This document shows positions 43,201 through 58,200 of a stretch of DNA of 64,000 nt, one piece after another. Within the stretch, counting starts at the first letter, position 1, and the number at the start of each line of letters is the position of its first letter. Source of the DNA: Meghimatium bilineatum (taxonomy: Eukaryota; Mollusca; Gastropoda; Stylommatophora; Philomycidae); the NCBI GenBank assembly GCA_034231615.1, contig CM067307.1:7495013-7559012 (forward strand), given 5' to 3'. The position numbers and the translations under genes were made by a program. Under the pieces are notes generated by a model. That model searched no databases, was not told the origin of the DNA, and was given only the letters and a program-made list of their open reading frames with translations.

Positions 43201-46200
43201 TTTTGCACTGTAGAAATGGTGCAGATTTTGTGCATAAAATGATACAGGTAATTGAGTCTGTGAATTCTGTTCTTTTGTCTTTTCAATAGATCTCAATACA
43301 AGAATGGCAATTTCTGTCACAGGACTGGGATTTAAGTGAAATTAACAATGTGATGGTAATGTTAGGGCAACGGAAGGAACATCTTGAACATGGAGTCAAG
43401 GTGACAGAGACTCGCATGTTGAAGAACTTCCTTGAAGAGGTCCGAGACAGGAAACAGAAGGTAAGGTTGAAATTCATTATGACTTGTTAATAATTGTAGC
43501 TAAAAAAAAATATGATGATGGTAGAGCATCTTAGCGAGATGAAGTTACTGGCGTTGACTTGTCATACATGCAGTCCATATCTTGTTGTGTCAGTATTTCT
43601 ATATTTGCAGCCGGTGTAATGTTTTTGTTGTTGCTATATTTTAAACTCTAAAATATAAACTCTCTCTTGCAGGAGTTGGAAAAAGTTAAAAAGCAGTTGG
43701 AGTTCCTAAATCAAGATTGTCAGACTGTAGGGGTTAGTATTTAACTGTTTTTAATGATCTTAAGTCAGACCGTTTGGTTTAGTATTTGTCAGTTTGTAAT
43801 AATCTTAGGTTAGGGTGTTTGGTTTAGTATTTGGCAGTTTTTAATGATATTAAATCAGGGTGTTTGGTTTAGTATTTGGCAGTTTTTAATGATATTAAAT
43901 CAGGGTGTTTGGTTTAGTATTTGGTAGTTTTTAATGATATTAAATCAGGGTGTTTGGTTTAGTATTTGGTAGTTTTTAATTATATTAAATCAGGGTGTTT
44001 GGTTTAGTATTTGGTAGTTTTTAATGATCTTAGGGTACGTTGTTGGGTTAGTATTTAGCTGTTGTTAATGATCTTAAGTCAGGTCATTGGATTTAGTATT
44101 TGACTGCCTTTAATGATTTAAATATGACTTGTAGTTATTATTTGGTTGTTTTTAAATTATCTTCAGGCTGTTAGGCTAGCATTTGGCTGATGTTATTGAT
44201 CTGAAGTCAGGCTGTTGGAGTTAGTGTTTAGGTGGCATTTTTAAAATCATCTAGTCTTTTATTTATTAAAAAAACAATAAGCAGAGGAAAGGGCAAGTAT
44301 TTATTTCACCATTGCATGACTTTTTTTATTTCATCAGGACATTTGTATTTCCCACGATATTGGACTTTCTCTTGTTTTGGTAGGACATGACTTTTTTTAA
44401 AATTTACCAGGCCATATGACATTTTGTATCACCAGGACATTGTTGTTCATTTCAACAGGACTTTGAATATCACTAGGACATTGAACTTTTATTCCACCAG
44501 GACAGACATTTTTATCACTATGACATTGGGCATTTTGTGTCACCAGGACATTGTACTGTTATGTTAGGAGAACAACATTTGATTCTTTTGGCATGTCTTT
44601 TCTATCTTTATAACATTGGGCCAATGAGAATATAGGACGTGTCATTAGAGCATTTGTGTAGTAGGCATTTGTGGCTACATAACATTGCACATTGTTAATA
44701 GATATTGGACTTATGTGTACATATAGCATTGGACTTTTGTTTATAAAGGCTGTTTTAATATTCATTGATTGAGGCTGTTCATTGAAAACATTTGAAGCTG
44801 TTTACACTTACTTTCTGTTAAAAGCTACTGGTTTTAATATTCATTTATTGAGGCTGCTCATTGAAACATTTGAAGCTGTGTAGACTTACTTTCTGCTACT
44901 TGTCTTGTTTTAATATCTCTTACAGGAGACATTACGAGAGTTTGAGCAAAAACAACTTATTTGCCGGGTGAGTATCTTACACATTTTTTGACTGAACTTC
45001 ACACTTATGCCATGGTTGCTTATGTTACTTGACAGTTTGTCTATCCACACCGCAGTATTGTTAGTTTCCTTAGAGCCATCTGTTTCTTAGTCTCCTCTGA
45101 TTTCCTGTGGTTTCATTTCTATGTTTTAATGTCAGTTTCCCTTATTTACATATCTGACAAAGATGAGATAGTTAAGTACCTCAGATAAAATAAAAATAAA
45201 GAAAAAAATCTAGCACTCTAATGTAACTAAAAGGCCTTTTGTTCCTGGTCTCACCATAATTTCCTAGTACTTGGATTCTAAAGAATATAGATGAAAACAG
45301 AAAAAGATTGGCCTCCATCTGAGCAGACCTGGTTCAAATCCCATTTGCTGCATGATTTTTCTTGATTGATAAAAGCTCGATGCTTCTATATTATATGATT
45401 CTAAGGAATGTACATTTCTCCTGTACGAATCTCTTATAGTTAATGTAATCAAACGAAAGCAGAATAACTACATCAGAGCCACCACAGTGGATCAGTACAG
45501 TTTGACCACAGTAGATCAGTATATTTGTACCACAGTAGATCTCCACAGTTTAGCCACAGATTTCTGACTTGAGTGCACAGTTAACCACAGTTGTAATAGT
45601 CCTTGTCTCGATTGGTCCGTTCTCAGTGACTTGAGTGCAAAGTTTGAATTTATTGACAAAATCGCATCTTTTTTTTTTTTTTTTGAGATGCGGTTAGTCA
45701 AGTACAGAAAAACCTGTGTGCGATAGTTGCTAGGCGATTTGGTGCCGTTGAGCGACTGATTCAATTCCCGTTAGTCTCAAGAATTTTTAATTTATTCTCT
45801 AGCTTTCTACTTGAATTTACAGTTAACCACAGTAGATCAGCACAGTTTAACCCCAATAGATCAGCACAGTTTAACCCCAATAGATCAGCACAGTTTAACC
45901 CCAATAGATCAGCACAGTTTAACCCCAATAGATCAGCACAGTTTAACCCCAATAGATCAGCACAGTTTAACCCCAATAGATCAGCACAGTTTAACCCCAA
46001 TAGATCAGCACAGTTTAACCCCAATAGATCAGCACAGTTTAACCCCAATAGATCAGCACAGTTTAACCCCAATAGATCAGCACAGTTTAACCCCAATAGA
46101 TCAGCACAGTTGAACATACAGCAGATCTAATAACAGCATAATGGCATATTTTCACTACAAAAACAACTAGGAAACTGTGCGATGAAGTTTGCTAATCACT

Positions 46201-49200
46201 AGATTCACACTTGATAACACACGAGAATCAATATTTCAACGAAAAGGCCTTTGTAAAGAACACATTAATGCTGAAAGTACTAGACCTACATGGATCAAAT
46301 TGAACGGTAGCAAAACATACTTCACGTTCCCTGGTGGAAATCACACAAATTTCGTGATGATTATTTGAGAACGAATGTAGAAGAAGAACACTTCTTCGCC
46401 TGTGTGGCAACCAGTACCTAGACTTTTAGTTCAGAGGGCAAAGAATAGAGCCACTATCTTCTTTCCACCCATGTTGTAGGAGGAAACTAAGAAAAGTTGG
46501 GAGATTGGCTGACAACCTGTCACCTGTGATTGAAATCATAATTGTCACATCGTGACTCTTCATCATTCATCCTGAAAAGAACGTTTGTGGCGTTATGTCT
46601 GTTTACAGCTTTGATGCGATACTGCACCTTCCGATTGACATTTCTGACTTCTGCATGGTTATTTTTGTGGATTGGTTGTTCTTCGATCCCTAGAACTTGG
46701 CCAGGCTACATTACTGTACTCCTGTTTCCAGACCCACTGCGTGGAAGTGTCCTATGGTCTTGGTCAGCTTTGGTTCGCTGACCCTGATACGCAGTTACTA
46801 GCTATGTGTCGCTAGTGCCTAGCACTCTGGTGTGTTTGGCATCTTGGGTCTACATCTTGACTCAATTTCTGACTTTTGTCTTCTATCAAATAATCCCCTT
46901 GAATGATGAAGGTCAGCAGACATTCACTTTGCTGATGATATTGATCTTATAACTGAGTCAGAACAATTACAAGAGTTAACAGCAAAGTTGGAAAAAGTTA
47001 CTAGTAAACACGGAATGGAAATCAACACAGAAAACAGCAAGGGTTAACAGCAGAGACACAGAACAACATCATGATGAATTGATATACACTTCAGAAGGTG
47101 AATACTTTCAAATACCTCGGCATCCAGCATATGCAGCGATGGAAAATGTAAAGCAGAATTAAAAATAAGGCTGGAGATGGCTTTAACATCTATGTCAAGG
47201 ATAAATTTAATTTGGAAAAGCAACATCAGTGTTAGAGTGGAAATCAAACTTTATAACTCACTAGTGCTTTCTATTGTGCTGTATCGTTGTGAGAGTTGAC
47301 ACTCACTGCAGGCAAGGATAGACGATTACAGGTCTTTGAATACAAATTTTTAAGACAAATTCTACAAATCTCCTATAGAGAGCGTAAAGCAAATGTGTAC
47401 ATAAGAAATAAACTAGAGATATATTCAAGTCCACAAGAACCATTGGTTTCAATAGTGGAAAAACGAAAACTAGAAGGATTTGGACATGTATGCTGACATG
47501 ATTCCTTATAAAAAACAATACTGCAGGGAACCATCGAAGGTGGAGGACAAATAAAAGTATGGACAGACAACATCAAGGACTGGGCAAGATTTTTCCTCAC
47601 TCGCCCACATCGTTGAAGATGGAAATCACTGGAGGACTCTGTGTGCTGAAACATCCAATATGATACCTCTAAAACCGTGATGGTCTATGGGATTGTAGAA
47701 TACGAGTCCAGAAAATATAGATGCATTGTGTCACTATTTTATTTTTGCCAATGTCCTGACACATCCAACTTTGGCATATGTGATTGTTTACTCATAACTA
47801 TTTGTGACATACCAGGTGCTGTTATGTATCATTCACTTACAACTGTTATATTCTCTCCAACAGGACCACCTAGTACCTAACAACACTTCTAGACTTTCAG
47901 TTGCAGGGTGCAGCACCAGTACTGATGTTAGCCTTCAAAACAGAGATGTGGCCAGTCCCAGTATTCCTGAATCTTTTGCTGGGGGGGCAGCAGTAAGTTT
48001 TGTCTATGGTAGTTCTAAACAGCACTGTTATATCTGTAACAGACTGCAAATTTAATTAGTAACTGGAAATCCACCACCTCTCAAATTTAAGAAATATTGA
48101 GACTTCTTTAGAATGAGAGAATTTTGAGAATTGTTTGTGATTTTGGAAGGGAAATTGTCATTACATTACAGACTTAAAAGTTAAAATGATGTTGAAATCT
48201 GTAAACAAAGAGAATTGGATGAACAGATGGCTCATGAGAAACACTGAGAGAAAATCTATAAATACATGACCAGCCCAAAGCCTAAAGACAACATCAACCT
48301 CCTAGGAAGGAAAGACCAGAGTATCATTTTCCTATCTCTCATACAACATGTACAACTTAACAATCACCTGAACAGAATACAACCACAACACACTCCAGGG
48401 TGCTGGCTGTGCACTCATCCTTTTGAAACTGTTGACCACCACCTTTTTGATTGTCCAAAGCTGGATGACGTCAGGAAAATGCTTCTCCCTCCAGGGCCAT
48501 ATAAATGAATGCCTCATATGGAACAAAACAACAGCTCACAAACACATTCATGTATCACAGAATGACATTGGGTCAAAGGGCATGAGCCCATGGACTGCTG
48601 GATCAGTGACCAACAAAACAACGATTACATACTTACGTGGTATGACCTATAATTTTCAAAATATATTTTTTGTGTTTACATAATATACAAAAAACTTTTA
48701 TATTATGGGAAAACTTGTATTTATATATAATTTGTTCCGCCGAAGATGGATGTGTCTGGCAATTGGCACAAATAACACAGTGACACAACACATTTCCATT
48801 CTCTGCACTACATCCTGCTGGAAATCTAGTAGGATCATGGTCCTGCTACAAGGGAGATCCAGTGGGAGTTTGAGAATGAACGCTGAAGAAGAAGAATATA
48901 ATTAATTAAGTAGTATTTGGTGCTGAAGTCTTGAGATACCAGGTCGAGAGGCACACCAGCAACCATGGAGAGGCACACCAGCAACCATGGCATCAGGCAA
49001 CACCATCAGACAACATGTCTTTACAACAATAATTTACTTGCTGTGTAGACATGTTAAACTACGAATGAGAAGAAAGATTAACCTTATGCACGCTGTGTTT
49101 ACAATTACGCAATTTCTCTTCTGCCGCAGAATTAGTTTTTGGAAATGTTACGCAATCGTCGGTGGCTGTTTTGAAATCGCGATCACTTTTTTGTTGTTAC

Positions 49201-52200
49201 AGATATTTAAATAATTTGCACATATAAATAAAGAATTAAACTCTGCATATATTGGTGTAAGTTTTGTTTGTATGTGTGTGATACGAGACGTGATAAAGGC
49301 AAATTTAGACCTATCTAGAACTAGGCCTACCGTATTTTTGATCGATTGAAAGCTGTTGAATATTATATATTTTATAGAGTGAGAACCTTGTGGTCTATTT
49401 TAGTAAACAAATTGAAGTACTTAACTCTCAAGATTTTCACATTTAATTCAGAATAAATAATGATTTCACTGAATATACGATGATAGAAAAGTATAATAAA
49501 CTCGATTCACTATCATGTCGCTTCACCACAAAGCCGATGCTTAAAGATTGCTAGGATTTCCATTTAATAATCAAACACTATTGTCTATCACCATTTTGAC
49601 AATAGAAATGGGAAGTTAGATAAATTCTCTTCTCAGTGTTGCCAAAACATTCTGTCAAAAAGTTACCGATCTAGATGTTTTCGTTCAGTTTCTGGTTTAG
49701 CGAAATCTTCTGAAATCAAGAGATGACACAATTCCGGCGGAATTCACTGCCCAAATGTAAACACAGCGTGCTAAAGGTTATGTGACATTCATGTAATATT
49801 TATGTGTATATGCATAACATAAATGAGATAATATTTGAAAAGGAAATTATTCGAAACGGCATCAGTGAAATGACATCAGTGAATCATCTTAACCCCCATA
49901 ATGATGTAGGCACCTGTGGCTATGTCGGTTGCGGTGCAGACAGTAGCAAGCAGGTTCATACACTTTTGATCGTGAATAGCTTTGAGGTTGGTGACCACTG
50001 TGTGGTACAGGAACCAGTTCTCTTGTACAGCTGGTTTACTAGCAAGCAATATGGTTACAAATGTTCATTGGAAGTGATAAAAACACTAAATATATTAGTT
50101 ACCACTGTGAAAATTAGATTTCACATATAAAACGGTGACACAACATATTTCAAATGTCTGAACTACGTCCTGTTGGAAATCTAGTAGGACCAATGTCTTT
50201 CTACAAGATAGATCTGGTGGGAGTTTGAGAACACATGAAAAGTGTTTGAATGTTTTTTTTCTTCTGAAGGCCATACCATCCATAGAGATGTCTGAAGGTA
50301 GAAAAAAGAGAAAAATCAGTCAACATTTTGAAGATCTGGAGAAAGTATACCTGGACACACGAGGCGGACTGGGTCTGGGTAGGTAAAGACAAACTCTTTT
50401 TTTTAAAGTTTATTTTTTTTTAGCTTCCTTGTCCACTTGGTAATTATTTAATTATATTTCTGGTGCTGGACACTTATTTTATGTTTAGTACTTTGAAAAA
50501 AATCTGCAGGTACTGTTAATATGGCAAGGAAGGAAGATTGATATGACAAGGAAGGAAGATTAATATGACAAGGAAGGAAAATTGATATGTATATATTGTG
50601 TTTAGGGATAGCTGTATCGAAGCTATACAGGCATGAACTGTGATAAAAAGTGACAAACAATATCTTCAAATGGTTGCAGGCTTTCATGTAATTGAGTGAC
50701 TGTATCATTCACAAGCCCATAGAAACCTTTCAGGGCCATACAGGTACTACATTGAATTCAACACATGGAGTCATCCAGCAATTTCTATCTGCAGTGATAC
50801 TGATGAGTGTGGAAAAATCTTGATCTATCTAGTCTTTGATATTGTCTGCCCATGATTTTGTTTCCATGTCTGCATAAAAATGGTAGAATTCTACATACAC
50901 ACATTGACACCCCTCTTAGGATGAAGCTTCTTAAAGCATTGCATACCATTGAGAGTTGTCTTCTTGGTATAAAAGAAAATTCCAGAGAAACCTCCAGTTG
51001 GATATTACAAGAGCATTGCTCATTTTTCCTGGACATGAAACAAATTCCATCGAATTCATTTATTAGACAGAGAAATAGAAACAGACTAGACAGAGAAATA
51101 GAAACAAGGTGCCAGAAAGCAAACACAGTGACGTACCAACTTTCACCATTACTTCTTCATCCAAAGACCAAGATGGAAATTAAAAACAAATAATATCTAC
51201 AATTTTTACACCAACACTGTGCTACCAATGTCAAACATGGTCTTTAACAGCTTCGCAGAAAAGAATCGTTACATGGGAAATCGTCACATGGGAAATCGTC
51301 ACATGTGATATGAAGTGTCTGAGAAAAGCTGCAATAGTTACCAAATTAGATAAAATAAGAAATGAAGAAATTAGAAAAATAGTTGATATAATATCATGTA
51401 TCGAACATATTGAAAGACAGCAAGTAAAATGGTTCGTTCACCTTATGAGAATGAGGCCAAACCAAATACCAATAAGAGCATATAATACAAGAATATCCGG
51501 GCGAAAAGCCAAAGGTAGACCAAGAAAACGGTGGATAGAAAACATCAAGATAGCCTTGAACAAACATGGACTAAATGCAACCTCAGCGACACATCTGGCC
51601 TTGGAACAACAGCTTAAGCTCCCACCCCTACGCTTAAAGGTAAGTGTGAATGCGATCAACAATCATTTACCTGGTGAAAGACAATAGACAATTAATTTGT
51701 TGGTAAATAAATGTGCAATATTGTAAAGTATTATTGACAGGTTTCTAATTTCAGGAAGTGAAAGTGATGGCAGTTTAGAGCAGTTTTCTACCTGCCTGTC
51801 CAAGTTTTCCAAATTCACATCCATCAGAGCAGTTGCTAGTTTGAACTACACACATGAAGTTTTCACAAACAGTTCATCAATTGTTTCCAGGTAATGTAGT
51901 CTGCCTAGACATGAGATTTACATCTATTCCATATTAATGTATGACTCAGAAACATGGACACTAAATAAACAATTAGATGACAAAATTGATGCCTTAGGCA
52001 AATAAAATACTTTGGACACATTAAAAGACATGACACCTTATTGAAGACCTTACTTGAGGGTAAAGTCAAAGGGAAGCGAGCAAGTGGGAGAGTAACATCA
52101 CACGATGGACAGGTTACAGTCTAGCAGAGTGCACCACCAAGACAAGAGACAGGAGATGGTGGAGATACGTTGCAGCCAACCTTCGTTGCGGAGACGGCAC

Positions 52201-55200
52201 TTGATGATGATGAGACATGAGATCATTAACTCATTAGCTACCAGTTGAACAGCACATAGGTTCGTAGAATTTATCCAACTTGGCAGTGATCCTTAGATTA
52301 GCAATGGCACTACAAAAAACATTGCAGATGAAAAATCTATGGGAGCAAACAGAAAAACAAAGTTACAGCTACTTAGAAGCTATATCTTTCCAGTGACAAC
52401 ATACGATTGTGAGAGGTGGGCAATGACATCGACAATGGAAAAGAAATTGTCTGCATTCAAAATGAAATGCAATAGAAAGGTCCTAAGAATATCATGGACA
52501 GAGAACAGAACTAACGCAGATTGTGCAAAAACCTGAACATAGAAGAGGGCTGGCTCATCAAAACTATCAAAAAACACAAACTTACATATTTCGGACATAT
52601 AAAAGGAAAGATTAATCATGGAGTGGAAAGTTCCAGGTGGACACATGACATTGAAGACCTTCTGAACATGAGGCTTACAGAGTGGCAGTGAGGACAATGT
52701 TCTGCAAAGGATATGTCACATAGAGAGAGAGAGGGACAATGATCCTCTTTGTATCATAGCAAAAAATGTCCAATGCAAATATATTATTTACTATAGGAAA
52801 ATATCAGGATCTTCATATGGCCCATTTTTATTCTGAGATTATGTGTTCTTCTTCTTCGTTCCAGTGCCACAAGTTTTCTTTCTTGAGTTGGCATGTGCCA
52901 GGTTGTATTACAGGTTCTCCATAGTTGAGATAGACTTCTATATAAGGTGTTTTGGATAGATAGGAGTGGCATGATAGAAGTTCATGTCCAACATAAACGC
53001 ATTTAACGTAAACTATTATCTAACATAAACGCATTTAACGTAAACTATTATCTAACATAAACGCATTTAACGTAAACTATTATTTAACATAAATTATTGT
53101 CCAACATAAACTCATTTAACGTAAATTATTGTCCAACATAAACTCATTTAACGTAAACTATTATCTAACATAAACTATTATCCAACCTAAACTCACCTAA
53201 CATAAACTGTTGTCCAACCAAAACTCATCTAACATAAACCACTGTCAAATTGAAACTCTCTATCATAAACTTCCGTTAGACATATAAACTTCTATCTAAC
53301 AACTTTAGTCTAATATAACTTGCATTAAATAGGAACTTATGTTTTAAACTCCTCTGGTAAATAAAACCATGCTATTTAAAATAGAGAAACCATCTTGAAA
53401 CTGGAATTAATTCTAATGTTAACCATATTTTCCAGTATTGAATTTGACAGAGACAGTGAGTTCTTTGCCATTGCTGGTGTGACCAAGAAGATAAAAGTGT
53501 TTGAGTACGGCATTGTCCGTGATGCAGCTGTTGACCTACATTATCCAGTAACTGAGATGTGTTGCTCCTCAAAGATAAGGTAGGTCACGCAATTTCTTTT
53601 TTGTTTGTTTGTTGCTAAGTGTAAATATGGTATATGTGGTTTTACAGGTGTTTACCTTCAGTTTCCAGAAGTTGTAGTATGTTGATATTGTAAGAAGGGT
53701 TTTTCTAAGTCTCTCTACAGCCAGGTGTAAGTCTGATCCATATGATAAGGTTGTCTGCAAACATGGCTTTGTGGGTGTTAAGCAAGTCAGTCAATTCAAG
53801 TAGGAAGCATGAGGATAAATGAAAATAATTCTTACAGCTGACGGAAAGCAACATTGTTCTGTCTCGTATGTTATTTATGTTTACAAGAAGGCCTTTAGGT
53901 CCTTGTGTACGAATATGCATGTTCTGTGTTTGTGTTCCTGAGGATACTTTAATACTTGTACGGGATGTTCGTTGATGTTGTAATAGTCCTTGTTTCGATT
54001 GGTCTGTTTTCAATGACATGAGTACACTAGCTTTTTATGTCACCTTTAGGCTTATCCTTTTTTTATATATTGGCAGGACAATAGCAGTCTTCCAGGTTGT
54101 TGATAGGGTTCCACTTTACTAAGTTGTATTTATGAAATTTACAAGCTCTGTTTTTCCTTTGGTTCTCTGGTGGTGGATGATGTCATTGGATATTTTATCA
54201 GGACTTGGTGCTTTTCTTGGCTGTAGTTTCTTTAGTGCAGTCTGGATCTCTTGAATGGTGACGTTTTCATCAAAGATTGCACTGTTTGCTGGTTTGGATT
54301 TTTCTTTAGATTTTAGAATCGCCAATTGTATTGTCTAGTACTTTCCTGTGGCAGGTTTTGTTGATGCTTTAAAAGTATTTATTTAAAGTGTGCTTTGTCT
54401 GTGTCTTCCACTAGTACCTGGTTTGCAGTCCGCTGTGGTTTTAGGTTTGTGTATTTTTTTTCCCTGATAGGTTATTTAATAGCTTCCAGGTCCTCCTGCC
54501 ATCAGTGCGAAGGTTCAGTTTAGTACAAGTGTCTGACCATTTTTGTTGTTTTGTATCTTTTATTTCTAGTCGATTAGTACAGTTAATTTATTATATTTTG
54601 TTCTGTTTGCATGTGTAGGGAGCTTCTCTGCTGCCTTTCTTTCTTCCCTCTTCTCTTTTTTTGACATGTTCTTAAAGTTTAACAAAGGAATAATTCAAGG
54701 TTTGTATAGTTGCCTTACATTGGTGTTTTTTTTAGCAATAATGAGGTTTGTAAAGTTGCCTTACATTGGTGTTTGTTGAACAATAATGAGGTTTGTAATT
54801 GTGTGTATGTTTTAGTTGCATAGCTTGGAATCCCTACAAGAAGCACATGTTGAGCAGTGCTGACTATGATGGAATTGTTTACATGTGGGATACTAGTACC
54901 AACCAGAGAATTCAGATGTTTCAGGTGAGCCACCTGTTCTTGTCACTTATCATATTCATTAGTTTAGTTGGTCTGCCATTCGGTGGTAGCTCAGTTGAGT
55001 GGTCCAGGTTTGATTCCAAAATGCTCAACTGGAAACATTTTTCAACTTCTTGTTGAATCATTCTAAGAAAATTGGAACCAGATCTTCAAGAAAATAAAGA
55101 TGAACATGAAGACTATGTTATCTCTCAGAATACTGTTGATAAAGATGGACATTGAGACAGTGCTATCTCTCAGAATACTGTTGATAAAGATGGACATTGA

Positions 55201-58200
55201 GACAGTGCTATCTCTCAGAATACTGTTGATAAAAAAAAAAAATCTTAATATCGTATTCTATCATATTCCCAGATACAGTTCAATGGTGTGTTTCAAGGAC
55301 TGCTTGACTTATTATTCAGCTTGTAGACATGTTGACATCATATTGAAGGACTGCTTGACTTATTATTCAGCTTGTAGACTGATGTTGACATCATATTGAA
55401 GGACTGCTTGACTTATTATTCAGCTTGTAGACTGATGTTGACATCATATTGAAGGACTGCTTGACTTATTAGTCAGTTTGTAGGATGATGTTGACGTCAT
55501 ATTCAAAGATTGCTTGACTTATTAGTCAGCTTGTAGGCTGATGTTGACGGCATATTCAAAGACTGTTTGACTTATTATTCAGCTTATAGGCTGATGTTGA
55601 CGTCATATTCATGGACTGCTTGACTTATTATTCAGCTTGTAGACTGATGTTGACATCATATTGAAGGACTGCTTGACTTATTAGTCAGTTTGTAGGCTGA
55701 TGTTGATGTCATATTCAAAGATTGCTTGACTTATTAGTCAGCTTGTAGACTGATGTTGACATCATATTGAAGGACTGCTTGACTTATTATTCAGCTTGTA
55801 GACTGATGTTGACATCATATTGAAGGACTGCTTGACTTATTATTCAGCTTGTAGGCTGATGTTGACGTCATATTCATGGACTGCTTGACTTATTATTCAG
55901 CTTGTAGGCTGATGTTGACATCATATTGAAGGACTGCTTGACTTATTATTCAGCTTGTAGACTGATGTTGACATCATATTGAAGGACTAATTGACTTATT
56001 AGTCAGTTTGTAGGATGATGTTGACGTCATATTCAAAGATTGCTTGACTTATTAGTCAGCTTGTAGGCTGATGTTGATGGCATATTCAAAGACTGTTTGA
56101 CTTATTATTCAGCTTGTAGGCTGATGTTGACATCATATTCATGGACTGCTTGACTTATTATTATATCCAGTGAATTGGTGTGCAGTGGAAAGTATGTCAA
56201 TGTTCGAGATAATATCTTGAAGGTTACTTCGTTGATGGATTAAAAGATAACAACATAGTGAAGGTATTATCAAGTTTAGAAGTCTTAATGTGGATGCGTA
56301 CGAAGTAAGGTTGTGACCTAGTGAAATGGTAGCGATGCACTCAGCGCGAAGTTCAAATGTGATGTAGTGTCAACATCAGCAAAGTGCAATGGAGACGGAG
56401 AGAGAAAACACATCCATGTAACCACATCATAAGGACAGCTGGAGAGGAGATGGGCACCACTAGCTAAACCTTTTGCCCACTGAAATACTACAATAGATAA
56501 TCACACACAGAGAATAGAATTCGCTGGAGGACTCTGTGTGCTGAAGCATCCAATGTGGTACCCCTACGACCCTGAAGGGTTATGGGTTTATTGATTGATT
56601 GATTGACTTATTATTCAGCTTGTAGATTGATGTTGACGTCATATTCAATGTCAACTTTATACTTCTTTTACTTTAGCGTTCATTCTCAAACTCCCACTGG
56701 ATCTCTCTTGTAGCATGACAATGGTCCAACTAGATTTCCAGCAGGATGTAGTCCAGAAAATGGAAATGTCTTGTATCACAGTTTATTTGCATCAATGGCC
56801 TGACACATCCGTCTCTGGCAGTAACTGTATACTTGAATCTCAACATATCCACTAAGTGACATAGCCAAGTTATTGGCCGTTGAGGAACATAGCTACGTTA
56901 TTGACAACTGAGTTAAATAGTTATTAGCCACTGAGAGCCAAGTTATTGGTCACTGAGAGACATAGCCAAGTTATTGGTCACTGAGAGCCAAGTTATTGGT
57001 CACTTAAGAGATATAGCCAAGTTATTGGTCATTTAGAGACATAGCCAAGTTATTGGTTACTGAGAGTCAAGTTATTGGTCACTTAGAGACATAGCCAAGT
57101 TATTGGTCATTTAGAGACATAGCCAAGTTATTGGTTACTGAGAGACATAACCAAGTTATTGGTCACTGAGAGTCAAGTTATTGGTCACTTAGAGACATAG
57201 CCAAGTTATTGGTCACTGAGAGACATAACCAAGTTATTGGTCACTGAGAGCCAAGTTATTGGTCACTGATAGCCAAGTTATTGACCACTGAGAGATATTG
57301 CCAAGTTATTGACCACTGAGAGATATTGCCAAGTTATTGACCACTGATAGCCAAGTTATTGGTCACTGATAGCCAAGTTATTGACCACTGAGAGATATTG
57401 CCAAGTTATTGACCACTGAGAGATATTGCCAAGTTATTGACCACTGAGAGATTGCCAAGTTATTGACCACTGAGAGATATTGCCAAGTTATTGACCACTG
57501 AGAGATATTGCCAAGTTATTGACCACTGAGAGATATTGCCAAGTTATTGACCACTGATAGCCAAGTTATTGACCACTGAGAGATATTGCCTAGTTATTGA
57601 CCACTGAGAGATATTGCCAAGTTATTGGCAATTAGTTTTCTTAGTTGTCCTTTATATTTTCATCATTCTTCTGAAAAACCACATCTCAGTATGCCTCCAG
57701 CTGACTGAGATTTGTTGAGTTTACAGTCCATACTTAACATCCATAGAAATTGATTCAATACAAAAATCTAGCACTCAAAATTCTGTATGTATGTATTCTT
57801 CAGGTTTTAAATGTTAATTTCTGTGTGTTCAGGAACATGAAAAAAGGTGTTGGAGTGTTGACTTCAACCGTATGGACCCTAAGATGTTAGCTTCAGGATC
57901 AGATGACACTAAAGGTTGGTTTCAAGTAACGTGTTCATGTCATATCAGGATGAATTTGATAAACTCATACAGATAATTTGACAAACTCCTGCAGATAATT
58001 TGATAGACCCATACAGATAATTTGATTATAAAGAAATACTATATGTTCCTTTAACACTTTATCTGATAGTAAAATAAAGTTAACCCATATCATTTAACTG
58101 CTGTAGGGGTGTAAGATGTTAGCCATCTCACATTTCAGTGGCTCTGCTATTTGAGGGTGGTAGCCATTTCCTCTCCCTCACATTCTTTACTTCCCAGACT

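Noticed and set aside
45761..46117. NCADLLGL repeat protein on the minus strand
   Set aside because: 24-bp perfect minisatellite; no supporting features.
54965..55045. Functional tRNA gene
   Set aside because: A and B boxes are present but too close, with no anticodon arm or acceptor pairing; best read as a SINE remnant.
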